In this document: positions 1-6,753 of the stretch, one piece after another
How positions within the stretch are numbered: the first letter of the stretch is position 1
How the letters are laid out: each line of letters starts with the position of its first letter
Source: CAZXEU01 sp964639665
GTDB lineage: Bacteria > Bacteroidota > Rhodothermia > Rhodothermales > Bin80
Direction: 5' to 3'
DNA: 22,388 bases
NCBI GenBank assembly: GCA_964639665.1
Contig: CAZXEU010000040.1
Location: forward strand, 1 to 22,388
Position numbers and translations under genes: made by a program
The notes under the pieces: generated by a model
The model's database searches: none
What the model was told of the DNA's origin: nothing
Seen by the model: only the letters and a program-made list of their open reading frames with translations

Positions 1-35
1 CTGCGTAGAAGCAGGACCTGCGCATCCTTTACCAT
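1..35 (-). CDS. istA: N-terminal fragment of a putative IS21-family transposase (IstA-like), cut by the window edge
   Basis: Eleven codons are visible, from an ATG at 35-33: MVKDAQVLLLR. IstA-type transposases commonly begin with a short stretch of the form M-V-x-D-x-Q-V-x-x-L-x-R, leading into a helix-turn-helix, and this matches. The gene would run leftwards, away from the element end at 145, as expected for istA. The start lies about 110 bases inside the inferred terminus. No catalytic residues can be seen. The assignment rests on the short N-terminus plus the end structure, so it is tentative. Confidence 0.45.
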   Translation of the reverse strand, partial: MVKDAQVLLLR

Positions 36-58
36 CTCGCTTGTGGACTGACCGAACA

Positions 59-70
59 GACCGGCCGGTC
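59..70. repeat. Perfect 12-base palindrome between the element-end repeats and istA
   Basis: GACCGGCCGGTC is fully self-complementary. It sits within a longer imperfect inverted repeat (arms 40-53 and 67-80, 10 of 14 positions paired). It lies upstream of the putative transposase start, so it could be an operator or a hairpin in the leader. Nothing further supports a function. Confidence 0.4.
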
Positions 71-93
71 CACTCACAAGACGACGTCAAGTC

Positions 94-136
94 CCGTTAA
101 TTTTAATTGTCGTCGCCGTTAATTCTAAATGTCGTC
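94..136. repeat. Two tandem 22-base-period repeats, putative transposase-binding sites
   Basis: The core GTTAATTYTAAWTGTCGTC occurs at 96-114 and 118-136 with only two differences. The preceding CC is also shared, so the units are 21 bases long with a period of 22. On the minus strand each unit begins GACGACA and continues A/T-rich to TTAACGG. This is the same orientation (GACA..., A-rich, TAAAC) and the same 22-base size as the transposase sites at Tn7 ends as I know them. Tandem terminal sites are also described for IS21. Confidence 0.6.
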
Positions 137-767
137 AATCAGACATTATCAGGGATGCGCTGCGATAGAGACCTTCCTGTACAAGGCGCTCGCAGAGAAT
201 TCTGTACCGCTGCGCGTAAGATGCCTGTTCGAACTCAGGGTCCACCGGAAAATGAGGGGAACTGGCGGCCACAGGCGCGGTGGGCTCTTCGCAATCCTCC
301 AAGAGCATAATCCAGCCTAGAAAAGGCCGCGCCGCATCTACTCCAAGGGAGCCCTCCCGATAGGCCGTCCAGAAGTCGTGAGCTGTACCGATAGCCTCCT
401 CGGCTCGATTGTTGAAGTTGTTGCCAAACGACGGACCTACTTGAGACTTGAGTTCGAGAGCCGCGACGAGCTCGTCGTCACGCAGCACCAGCATATCCCA
501 ACGCTTTGTAGGACGGAAGAACCCCGGCAGTGTCAACACGCGTTGCCCGGTGCATATCCGAGCGCCGATCAGCCCGTTCGCTTCAACCAGAGACCGGGCC
601 ATGTCCAGGTACCCATCCATATTCGTGCCGGCCGTCACGGCGCCTCGTGCACCGGCATCTCGCCTGCCGGAAGCACGCTGCCTGGCGATAGCAGTTTCTC
701 GAGTGCCCCAGAATAGCTTTACCGCCTCACGGGCCAGGTCTTCGTAGTTTGCCAGATTGAGACTCAC
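135..767 (-). CDS. PaeR7I/XhoI-type type II restriction endonuclease, C-terminally truncated by an insertion sequence
   Basis: This is a DNA endonuclease of the PaeR7I/XhoI family, whose known members cut CTCGAG. The 210-residue product shows the family core. RWDML carries Asp91, and ELKSQVGPSFGNNFNNRAEE supplies Glu105 and Lys107, giving a PD-(D/E)xK site. A conserved tail around YAQRYRILCERL-LYRSASLI follows. Family members are about 245 residues, so roughly 35 C-terminal residues are missing. The last three codons and the TGA at 137-135 appear to lie inside the IS21-like end. The start is GTG at 767-765, overlapping the methyltransferase stop by four bases (GTGA), which indicates translational coupling. 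The catalytic residues remain, but the lost C-terminus probably impairs folding or dimerisation. Whether the protein is active is unknown; it may be a pseudogene. Confidence 0.8.
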   Translation of the reverse strand: MSLNLANYEDLAREAVKLFWGTRETAIARQRASGRRDAGARGAVTAGTNMDGYLDMARSLVEANGLIGARICTGQRVLTLPGFFRPTKRWDMLVLRDDELVAALELKSQVGPSFGNNFNNRAEEAIGTAHDFWTAYREGSLGVDAARPFLGWIMLLEDCEEPTAPVAASSPHFPVDPEFEQASYAQRYRILCERLVQEGLYRSASLIMSD

Positions 768-2497
768 AATGCACTTCTCTCTCCCATCAACTCCCTCTCA
801 GACCTGGAAAAACCGTACAGCTGCGACACTAATTCGACGCATTCACGGCGGTCTCCTGATTGACTAAGACTTAACAAGCGCTCTCTCACCGGCCTGTCTA
901 TGTTCTCCCACCGCGGGACACGAATGCGGCGCAGATGCTGCGCCTGGAATCGCAGGTAGCCACCGCGCATCCTGGTGGAATAGAGGGACACAAACAAGCG
1001 TGCGATGCCGGACTGCAAGACCGCCTGGAGCGCACGTACGTCCCATTCGGTAGACGTGATATAGTAGAGATTGTGATGAGGATAAAGCCTTCCGCCCTCG
1101 TAGACTATGGAAGCGTCCTCCTGGATGTCCGGGATCAGCAGTTTCTCTCGGGCTGCGAGCTCAGGATAGATGCGGTCAATCGTCCTGTACCAGTTTCGAG
1201 GTGACTTGACAGCCACCTGACGATTGGCAATCAAATCACGGCGCTCTTCCAGGTACCGGTTCAAGCGCGGGAAATCTTCGAGACGCACGAGCTTGCCGCA
1301 GTAATCAAACGGATTGATCACTCCCTTCCCGCCCCATTCTACGCATCCTCCCCTAATGTCCTTGGTCATCACCAGAGGAAGCTTCCGGTCTTCTTCTACA
1401 TCCAGGTCATCGAAGTTGCCAATAAAGGCCTTGTCCGCACCGGTAGCCACTCCGATTCCAACCTTGCACCCCACCTGCTCCAACGTCGGCAACTCGGCTT
1501 CGATACGACTAACGAGATCCCGGGCCTCAAAGTCACTTAGGATCCATGGATCACTCCCTACTGCAACATGGGCTACCTCACATACACTTCCCGGGCTCTT
1601 TATCGTCTTGGCTGTGAGCTTTTCGGACAGTCTGTTCAGTGAGACACTATCGATCTTGGGCCGCGCATAGATACGAGTCGGCGCAGCTCTTTGACCCGGT
1701 CTTCGGCGCTCGATCACGGTAATGGCAGGATAAGCGCTAACCGCCGAGTGAAACGCGTCTGTATCTACCATGTCAACGTAGGTCGACAGGGCGTAGTCTT
1801 TACTAATCAGCGCCCTCAGCTTCTTGCCGTAACGATTCTTCGTCCATCTGTCAGCGCAAATGAATCCCAGCCTACCCCCTGCTGCCAGCAGACGCAGGGA
1901 TCGCTCGATGAAGGGTATATAGACATCTGCACGATCATAGATCGTGCTGTAGCGCCGCCGGTACTCTCCCATGAGTATATCCGGGATTGTTTCCTGGCGG
2001 ACATATGGCGGATTCCCGACCGCATGTGTGAACTCCTGATTGAACTCTGATAACAGGAAATCTCCCTGGGTAAGCCACGATTCAAGCAGCCCGGCTGCAT
2101 CATGCTCCTTGACGCCCCTTTCCAGCATTAAGGCATGCAAGGCAGAGCGCGAGTACTCAAATGTAGCATGGTGCAATTCAATAGCGCGTATGGCAGGCGA
2201 AAGCCTGTCATACGTCAAGCCGAGGGGCTCTCGCTTTGCACTGGCCAGGAGGCGATTCGCGATAGGCAGAAGAAAATCGCCCCTGCCGAACGAGGGTTCG
2301 AGAATCCGAAAGTCGGCCAACGGCTGATCCTCTGCATAGCCAACGAGATCGAGGATGAAGTCAACTACCTCGCGCCTGGTGTATATCGCACCACGCTCCT
2401 CTATTCCGCTTTTTCTCGCTAGTCGCTCAACAGCTTCTTCTATTCGAAGAATCTGGTCGGGAAAGGCAAATTCCTGTTGGCGGCTGGTGTGCGGCAT
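764..2497 (-). CDS. Type II N6-adenine DNA methyltransferase of the PaeR7I/XhoI-type restriction-modification system
   Basis: The protein transfers a methyl group from S-adenosylmethionine to adenine and so protects host sites from the partner nuclease. It has 577 residues. ILEPSFGRGDF (about 65-75) is the cofactor-binding motif I, and NPPY at 162-165 is the catalytic motif IV of N6-adenine enzymes. The C-terminal half (about 330-577), with PHHNLYYI and MRGGYLRFQAQHLRRIRVP, resembles the target-recognition half of Eco57I-like and PaeR7I-like methyltransferases. The frame is uninterrupted. The start is ATG at 2497, with no clear Shine-Dalgarno sequence. The gene is upstream of the nuclease gene and overlaps it by four bases, so methylase is made first. 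Base composition here looks less GC-rich than the genes to the right, suggesting horizontal acquisition. The CTCGAG specificity is inferred from the nuclease family. Confidence 0.87.
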   Translation of the reverse strand: MPHTSRQQEFAFPDQILRIEEAVERLARKSGIEERGAIYTRREVVDFILDLVGYAEDQPLADFRILEPSFGRGDFLLPIANRLLASAKREPLGLTYDRLSPAIRAIELHHATFEYSRSALHALMLERGVKEHDAAGLLESWLTQGDFLLSEFNQEFTHAVGNPPYVRQETIPDILMGEYRRRYSTIYDRADVYIPFIERSLRLLAAGGRLGFICADRWTKNRYGKKLRALISKDYALSTYVDMVDTDAFHSAVSAYPAITVIERRRPGQRAAPTRIYARPKIDSVSLNRLSEKLTAKTIKSPGSVCEVAHVAVGSDPWILSDFEARDLVSRIEAELPTLEQVGCKVGIGVATGADKAFIGNFDDLDVEEDRKLPLVMTKDIRGGCVEWGGKGVINPFDYCGKLVRLEDFPRLNRYLEERRDLIANRQVAVKSPRNWYRTIDRIYPELAAREKLLIPDIQEDASIVYEGGRLYPHHNLYYITSTEWDVRALQAVLQSGIARLFVSLYSTRMRGGYLRFQAQHLRRIRVPRWENIDRPVRERLLSLSQSGDRRECVELVSQLYGFSRSERELMGERSAL

Positions 2498-2696
2498 TAC
2501 CGATAATGGTGTAGGATGGCTCTACTATTTGTCACTTGATTGCTCGTGAGAGCCCGTAGCGCCGTGCCTGCCTTTCGATTGGCCACAAGTCCCTCGCTTT
2601 TCCAAAGGGATTGGACTAAAGCTCGCTCCAGTACAACCGACGCTCAAAATGCTATGCCTTTGGTAGGACCTCCGGTTGTCAATGATATGGATCAGT

Positions 2697-2716
2697 TGTG
2701 ACACGTGTATGTCACA
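2697..2716. promoter_or_regulatory. Operator-like palindrome, 7-base arms with a 6-base spacer
   Basis: TGTGACA (2697-2703), CGTGTA, TGTCACA (2710-2716): the arms are perfect reverse complements. The spacing suits a dimeric repressor or activator. It lies 200 bases upstream of the methyltransferase start in that gene's transcription direction. It is not a canonical CRP site, because TGTGA and TCACA are separated by 10 bases rather than 6. Regulatory function is inferred from symmetry alone. Confidence 0.35.
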
Positions 2717-2980
2717 CCCTTTCAACGGCGACAATGCGCTTGCGATGAACGACAAATTGAATTTGCAAAGATGGCTGAATGTCAACGTCAGCCGCCGTCA
2801 GGGCCATCGACAATCGACCCTGTGCCATTAGGAATTTCGATTGTACCTGCCGGAAGCCTACCCTGAATTGCCTGACGCTGGTCGGGAGTGGTTCTCACCG
2901 TGAAGGCGGCCTCCAATGCAGTTACAGGCCGGAGGTACCATCAATTTGCAGGCAAGCTCAGGTATGTGCGCTGACCCTTT

Positions 2981-3012
2981 GCTCCTTTTCCGGGGCACCC
3001 CGGCAAAGGAGC
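2981..3012. repeat. Strong 32-base hairpin without a U-tract
   Basis: The outer arms GCTCCTTT (2981-2988) and AAAGGAGC (3005-3012) pair perfectly. After one mismatch, the inner arms CCGGGG and CCCCGG pair around a two-base CA loop. Neither side carries a run of T, so it is not a standard intrinsic terminator in either direction. It could still serve as a terminator-like or processing element between the VanZ-like gene and the restriction-modification genes, or be a small palindromic repeat. Confidence 0.6.
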
Positions 3013-3314
3013 AGCCGGTAACCTCTCCGGTCGCGCAAACCGCATTCGGACTGTATCCGCCTGGGGAGGTACGGACTGCGGCAGATGCGGCCGAAACGAC
3101 GGGTGCAAGACTTAGCGTCTGGCGGCAGCGCCGCCCGGACGGTAGCTATCGGCGCACAACAGGACCCGGGACATCGAAACGCAGCGCCCGGCCCGCCTGT
3201 GATTTGCCGAACGGAAACGCATCAATGCTCGGTTCCGCCTGTCGCCGCATTCCAAGGCCTGCGTATGCGCTTGAAGACTCCTTGTAGTTGTAGGAATTGT
3301 GCCCCTCAATTACC

Positions 3315-3902
3315 CTAGCGCCTGGCCCGGCTGCCAAGAGAAAAGAGCAGACGCCGAATAAAACCCAGACCGGCGCTTGAGCCAACGGCCAATATGCTCG
3401 CCAGAAAATCGAAACCGATATCGAACCAATCGAACGTTCGGTCAGGCAGAAACAGCTGGATGATCTCGTCCAGTGCACCGACCAGCGTTGTCCCGCCGAT
3501 CGCCAATATGGCGGGAACAGGGACAGGTATCCCCCGACTCCTCCGTTCCAGAAGGGCCTCGTACACGATGAGCGCAAGAACGGCGTACTCAATAAGATGG
3601 GAACGCTCGGCCTCACTCAGCCCACGGGCCAATCCTAATACAGTAATCGCCACGAGACCCACGGCGAAGCCGATCTCTATGCCGCGCGGGCGCCCCCTTA
3701 GTCCCTGAATCAGGATCATCACCCCGATCAGCAACATGCCGATACTGAACAGATTGGGGCCGGACGCGGGCAGCCCGCTTTTGTGCAGCGCGGCCGACAC
3801 GGCTCTGGCCAGATCAGCGGCCGTGAAGATTACCAGGGCGACAGCGATCGCCCAGATCCAAAGGCGGCGCTCCCGATTCAGCAAAGGGCTTGGCAGCAGC
3901 AT
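3315..3902 (-). CDS. VanZ-like integral membrane protein
   Basis: This is a membrane protein of 195 residues with about six hydrophobic segments (near 13-32, 51-68, 76-92, 103-118, 128-144 and 161-182). VanZ-family signatures are visible: ERSHLIEYAVLAL (about residues 99-111), where the His and Glu are typical, and GALDEIIQLFLPDRTFDWFD (about 142-161), the characteristic D-E-x-x-Q-x-(4)-P-x-R block. The founding VanZ gives low-level teicoplanin resistance. Most chromosomal relatives have no assigned role, so antibiotic resistance should not be assumed. ATG at 3902 is chosen over GTG at 3908, two codons upstream; neither has a clear ribosome-binding site. It stands alone, 226 bases downstream of tRNA-Leu on the same strand, and nothing functional is visible in that gap. 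Confidence 0.75.
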   Translation of the reverse strand: MLLPSPLLNRERRLWIWAIAVALVIFTAADLARAVSAALHKSGLPASGPNLFSIGMLLIGVMILIQGLRGRPRGIEIGFAVGLVAITVLGLARGLSEAERSHLIEYAVLALIVYEALLERRSRGIPVPVPAILAIGGTTLVGALDEIIQLFLPDRTFDWFDIGFDFLASILAVGSSAGLGFIRRLLFSLGSRARR

Positions 3903-4127
3903 CTGCACAAGAGTATTGGATTGCCGCAGAAAGTTGCCGGACTACTGAAGGTTCCTTGCCGCGCGATCCCCACTTCTGATCGCCAGGAGCGCGGTGATGC
4001 CAGGAAGACACCGAGGACCGCCATCCAGCAAGGCCTGACCCGTAGCGCAGAAGGGAACGCATTCAACGGAAACTCCCCTTTCCTCGCTCGCCTCAGCCGA
4101 ATGCCTGACGAGGTATTCGATGGACTG

Positions 4128-4212
<85 letters not shown>

Positions 4213-4251
4213 CTGCAGACCGTACTTCGCCGGCAAAGGGAGGATCCTGTC

Positions 4252-5634
4252 TCAGCCCATTGCGCCGTAGATCGCGAGGAAGCGAATCACGGACTCGATT
4301 CCCTCGCTGAATCTGTCCAGACCGAAGTGCTCATTGGGCGAATGGATAGCATCGGAGTCCAGCCCGAACCCCATGAGCACACTGTCAAGACCAAGCCGGT
4401 GCTTGAAGTCGGCAACAATGGGAATACTGCCTCCAATGCGCGTGAGATGCGGTCGTACTCCGTAGACCTCCTCCAGGGCCGCGGCCGCCGCCGCCATCGG
4501 CGGGCTTTTCGTGTCAACCAGCACGCCGAGCCCGGTATGAACCTTGCGAAACGAGAGCCTCATTGTCTCGGGCGTGCGGCGCTCCAGATGCACGCGGAGC
4601 TTTTCAATGATCTCGTCGGGTGTTTGATCAGGTACCAGCCTCATGGATATCTTGGCGCTGGCACTTGAGGGAAGCACAGTCTTGGCACCCTCGCCTGTGT
4701 ATCCACCCCATATCCCGTTGCAATCCAGTGTGGGCCGTGCCGTGGCGCCCTCAAGCGCGCTGTAGCCAGCCTCCGTTTTCGTGGCGCTCACTCCGACGTC
4801 CGCGGCCCATGCCGCAGCATCAAAGGGCAACTCGCGCATGGAGGCTCGCTCGTCGGCCGTCAGATCCCTGACATTGTCGTAGAAGCCGTGCACGCTAATC
4901 CTATGGTCTTCATCGTGCAGGCCGGAAATCAGCCGGCATAGCGCGTTTGCCGGATTCTCTATCGCTCCGCCGAACGTACCCGAATGAAGGTCCCGGCTCG
5001 GACCTGTAAGCGTAACTTCGACGTAGGCCAGGCCCCGTAGTCCGTATGTGAGCGACGGAACGCCGCGCGAAAAGAGGGTAGTGTCCGAAAGGAGCACGAC
5101 GTCGGCTGCAAGCTCATCGGCGTGGGCCTCCAGCACCTCGGGGATGCTGGGAGAGCCGCTCTCCTCTTCTCCTTCAAATATGTACTTCAGATTGAGCGGA
5201 GGGCGTCCGACGGTTCGTACGTATGCCTCGAGTGCCTTGAGGTGAATCAGAAGCTGTCCCTTGTCATCGGAGGCCCCGCGCGCGTAGAGGTCGCCGTTTC
5301 GTAGATGCGGCTCGAAAGGCGGAGAGTCCCACAACTCGATCGGATCGGGGGGCTGCACATCGTAGTGCCCGTATACGAGCACCGTGGGGAGCGCAGGATC
5401 GACCTGGTACTGGCCCAGGACCACAGGATGCCCTGTAGTGGCTACAGGCCGGGCCGAGGTGACGCCCAGCTGCTCCATATGCTGCGCGAGCCACTTCGCC
5501 GCGCGGTTCACTTCGTCCTTGTAGGCAGGATCCGTGCTTATGGACGGTATGCGCAGCAGGGCCTTGAGCTCCTGGACAAAGGCTTCATGATGCCCTTTGG
5601 CGTATTCAAGCACAGGGCCGATATCTCCTTTCAT
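4252..5634 (-). CDS. M20-family metallopeptidase (dipeptidase)
   Basis: This is a cytosolic di-zinc peptidase of the M20 (CNDP-like dipeptidase) group, expected to release amino acids from dipeptides or short peptides. At 460 residues it has the usual family length. Metal and catalytic residues are all visible: YGHYD with His90 and Asp92, GASDDKG with the bridging Asp123, the EGEEESG block (154-160) with the catalytic Glu pair, Asp184 in LLSDTT, and His431 in AIHSPNE. The lid or dimerisation domain (about 200-320) contains DLHSGTFGG, where the His contacts substrate in the partner subunit in M20 enzymes. No signal peptide is seen. The start is ATG at 5634, 14 bases after the preceding lipoprotein stop, so it is probably cotranscribed with the two genes upstream. 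Exact substrate preference cannot be read from the sequence. Confidence 0.9.
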   Translation of the reverse strand: MKGDIGPVLEYAKGHHEAFVQELKALLRIPSISTDPAYKDEVNRAAKWLAQHMEQLGVTSARPVATTGHPVVLGQYQVDPALPTVLVYGHYDVQPPDPIELWDSPPFEPHLRNGDLYARGASDDKGQLLIHLKALEAYVRTVGRPPLNLKYIFEGEEESGSPSIPEVLEAHADELAADVVLLSDTTLFSRGVPSLTYGLRGLAYVEVTLTGPSRDLHSGTFGGAIENPANALCRLISGLHDEDHRISVHGFYDNVRDLTADERASMRELPFDAAAWAADVGVSATKTEAGYSALEGATARPTLDCNGIWGGYTGEGAKTVLPSSASAKISMRLVPDQTPDEIIEKLRVHLERRTPETMRLSFRKVHTGLGVLVDTKSPPMAAAAAALEEVYGVRPHLTRIGGSIPIVADFKHRLGLDSVLMGFGLDSDAIHSPNEHFGLDRFSEGIESVIRFLAIYGAMG

Positions 5635-5648
5635 GATCTGGTTCCGGT

Positions 5649-6152
5649 TTACAGTTCACTTTCGTCACGCCACCACTGCAGCCGCCATGCGCTGGTCGAG
5701 TCCTGTCGCACGAGCAGAAAATTGACGTTGCCATCGCCGCGCAACGCTTCACCTCCATCCAGTACAACCGTCAGATTGAAAGAGCGAACTATGCGCGCCT
5801 GGCGGTTTTCGTCGGAAATCGCCCTTGAAATCACCTGGTTCCACTGCAACTGTACAGCGGTGGCATTGAGAAACAGCCTGCGCGTGGACTCCAGCTCCTG
5901 GGCAAAATTCCACTGCCGCTCAATCCCGGCATCAAAATCCGTGTATTCGAAGACGAACAGGGAGTCAATGAGCGGTTCATACAGGGAAAGGTCACGAAGT
6001 TCATACGCATTCCTGAAATTGGCAAAAAATCCGTTCACCGTGGTTGGATCGCCCAGCAGATCGCCGAACGCGTCTCCTTCGCCGAGCGCGGGAGCAAACG
6101 GGTTGCAACCTCCCGAGAGGAGCACCAGCAGCGGGACAGCGACTCGTAGCAT
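5649..6152 (-). CDS. Small lipoprotein with an NTF2-like domain, function unknown
   Basis: The 167-residue product begins MLRVAVPLLVLLSGGC, a lipoprotein signal with a good lipobox (LSGGC), so the mature protein should be lipid-anchored at a Cys. The rest (about 35-165) has the rhythm of an NTF2/SnoaL-like cone: VNGFFANFRNAYELRDLSLYEPLI for the first helices, then strands ending in WRLQWWRDE. This fold assignment is by eye. ATG at 6152 is chosen because AGGGAG lies about seven bases upstream and the signal peptide follows at once. A TTG at 6173 would overlap the preceding gene and put a non-signal stretch in front. It follows the preceding gene by 10 bases and resembles it, suggesting an ancient duplication. 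I know of no assigned function. Confidence 0.75.
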   Translation of the reverse strand: MLRVAVPLLVLLSGGCNPFAPALGEGDAFGDLLGDPTTVNGFFANFRNAYELRDLSLYEPLIDSLFVFEYTDFDAGIERQWNFAQELESTRRLFLNATAVQLQWNQVISRAISDENRQARIVRSFNLTVVLDGGEALRGDGNVNFLLVRQDSTSAWRLQWWRDESEL

Positions 6153-6162
6153 GCACGCTCCC

Positions 6163-6735
6163 TTACTTGGCAAACTCGGCCTTGAGATCGCTCCAGGAAG
6201 GGCTTCCTCCCACCTGTTGGTCCGTCCAGCTGCCGAGCGCCCACAGTCCCGTTGGACCCTGTTCTATTTCCCAGATCAGGCGGCCCTGCACGGTATCCGG
6301 AACACCGGCCCGACGATGGTTCACCACAAGGAAATACTGGGCATCCAGCGTATAGCGGGACTCACCGAATTCGGCCGCCATGTTGTCAAGCCGGAGCAAA
6401 TGTCCCGTCCCCTGCCTGGCAGCTTCGGTCATGGTCGTAAAGTACCCGTCCTCCTCCGCGCGGCCCCAGCTTGCCCATAGCGAGGGGTCTCTGGCCTTGG
6501 CCACGGCCGTAGGCTCGAAAATGACCTCTTCGCCCAGGGACCGCCGGTAGTTTGCGGCATTCATCTCCGCTACAGCGGCCCGAAGATTGTCGACGACAGC
6601 GTCGGGCTCGTCCGGCTGAATAAACGTGCCGGCCTCGGCTATGGGATCTGCCGGAGTCCGGGGCAGGAACGCGTCACACGCCAGCCAGGCAAGAATTGCC
6701 GCAATTACGATGCCACGAACCCCACGCATGGTCAT
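6163..6735 (-). CDS. Small exported protein or lipoprotein, paralogue-like partner of the next gene, function unknown
   Basis: The protein has 190 residues and an N-terminal hydrophobic segment, GIVIAAILAWLAC. Cys20 could be lipidated, although W at -3 makes the lipobox imperfect. The body shares a pattern with the downstream lipoprotein: VDNLRAAVAEMNAANYRRSL, an FEP segment, a Trp/Glu-containing helix, then strands ending in LWALGSWTDQ. A C-terminal SWSDLKAEF tail follows. Both look like NTF2-like modules facing the periplasm or exterior. The start is ATG at 6735 or 6729, 18 or 24 bases after the ispH stop, so cotranscription with ispH is likely. No catalytic residues can be argued. The role is unknown. 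Confidence 0.7.
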   Translation of the reverse strand: MTMRGVRGIVIAAILAWLACDAFLPRTPADPIAEAGTFIQPDEPDAVVDNLRAAVAEMNAANYRRSLGEEVIFEPTAVAKARDPSLWASWGRAEEDGYFTTMTEAARQGTGHLLRLDNMAAEFGESRYTLDAQYFLVVNHRRAGVPDTVQGRLIWEIEQGPTGLWALGSWTDQQVGGSPSWSDLKAEFAK

Positions 6736-6753
6736 GCCGCGCCAAGTAGCCTC

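Larger units (their letters stand above)
1..145 (-). mobile_element. End of an IS21-like insertion sequence (element continues off the left edge)
   Basis: Read on the minus strand from base 145 leftwards, the sequence starts with TGTCTGATT, followed directly by two tandem 22-base-period repeats. A GC-rich palindrome comes next, and then the start codon of an IstA-like reading frame at 35-33. A TGT terminus followed by tandem transposase-binding sites and then the transposase gene is the known layout of IS21 and other MuA/TnsB-type DDE elements. The boundary at 145 is inferred. The neighbouring nuclease gene keeps family-like sequence up to ...LYRSASLI and becomes unrelated from the next codon. 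The target duplication and the other end lie outside the window. IS21 is preferred over Tn7-like because of the IstA-like N-terminus, but only 11 codons are visible. Confidence 0.6.
2498..3314. other. Gene-free stretch of about 0.8 kb between the VanZ-like gene and the restriction-modification pair
   Basis: No open frame here has a recognisable protein family, a plausible composition or a ribosome-binding site. The candidate short frames on either strand (for example 2525-2785 minus and 2916-3287 plus) read as low-complexity, Arg/Pro/Cys-rich translations. The stretch contains a 20-base operator-like palindrome (2697-2716), a 13-base palindrome with arms CAAATT and AATTTG (2753-2765), a strong hairpin (2981-3012) and a smaller GC hairpin (3121-3135, arms GGCGGC and GCCGCC). 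The promoter of the methyltransferase should lie near 2500-2600, but no good -35/-10 pair stands out. I recognise no tmRNA, RNase P or SRP RNA signature. Confidence 0.6.

Noticed and set aside
1..99. Plus-strand frame ending at the TAA at 97-99, as the C-terminus of a transposase
   Set aside because: The visible residues match no transposase end I know. The minus-strand MVKDAQV start fits the IS21 layout better.
2697..2716. CRP/FNR binding site
   Set aside because: The TGTGA and TCACA half-sites are separated by 10 bases instead of 6, so it is kept only as a generic palindrome.
2525..2785. Minus-strand 86-codon frame upstream of the methyltransferase, considered as a controller protein
   Set aside because: There is no helix-turn-helix pattern. 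It is rich in Ser, His, Cys and Gly and overlaps the expected promoter region.
2981..3012. Rho-independent terminator
   Set aside because: The stem is strong, but neither flank has the T-run required on the transcribed strand.
2916..3287. Plus-strand 123-codon frame in the gene-poor stretch
   Set aside because: The composition is atypical, there is no ribosome-binding site or similarity I recognise, and it contains the 2981-3012 hairpin.
5305..6480. Plus-strand open frame of 391 codons opposite the M20 peptidase and lipoprotein genes
   Set aside because: It crosses three minus-strand genes and reads as Ser/Arg-rich noise.
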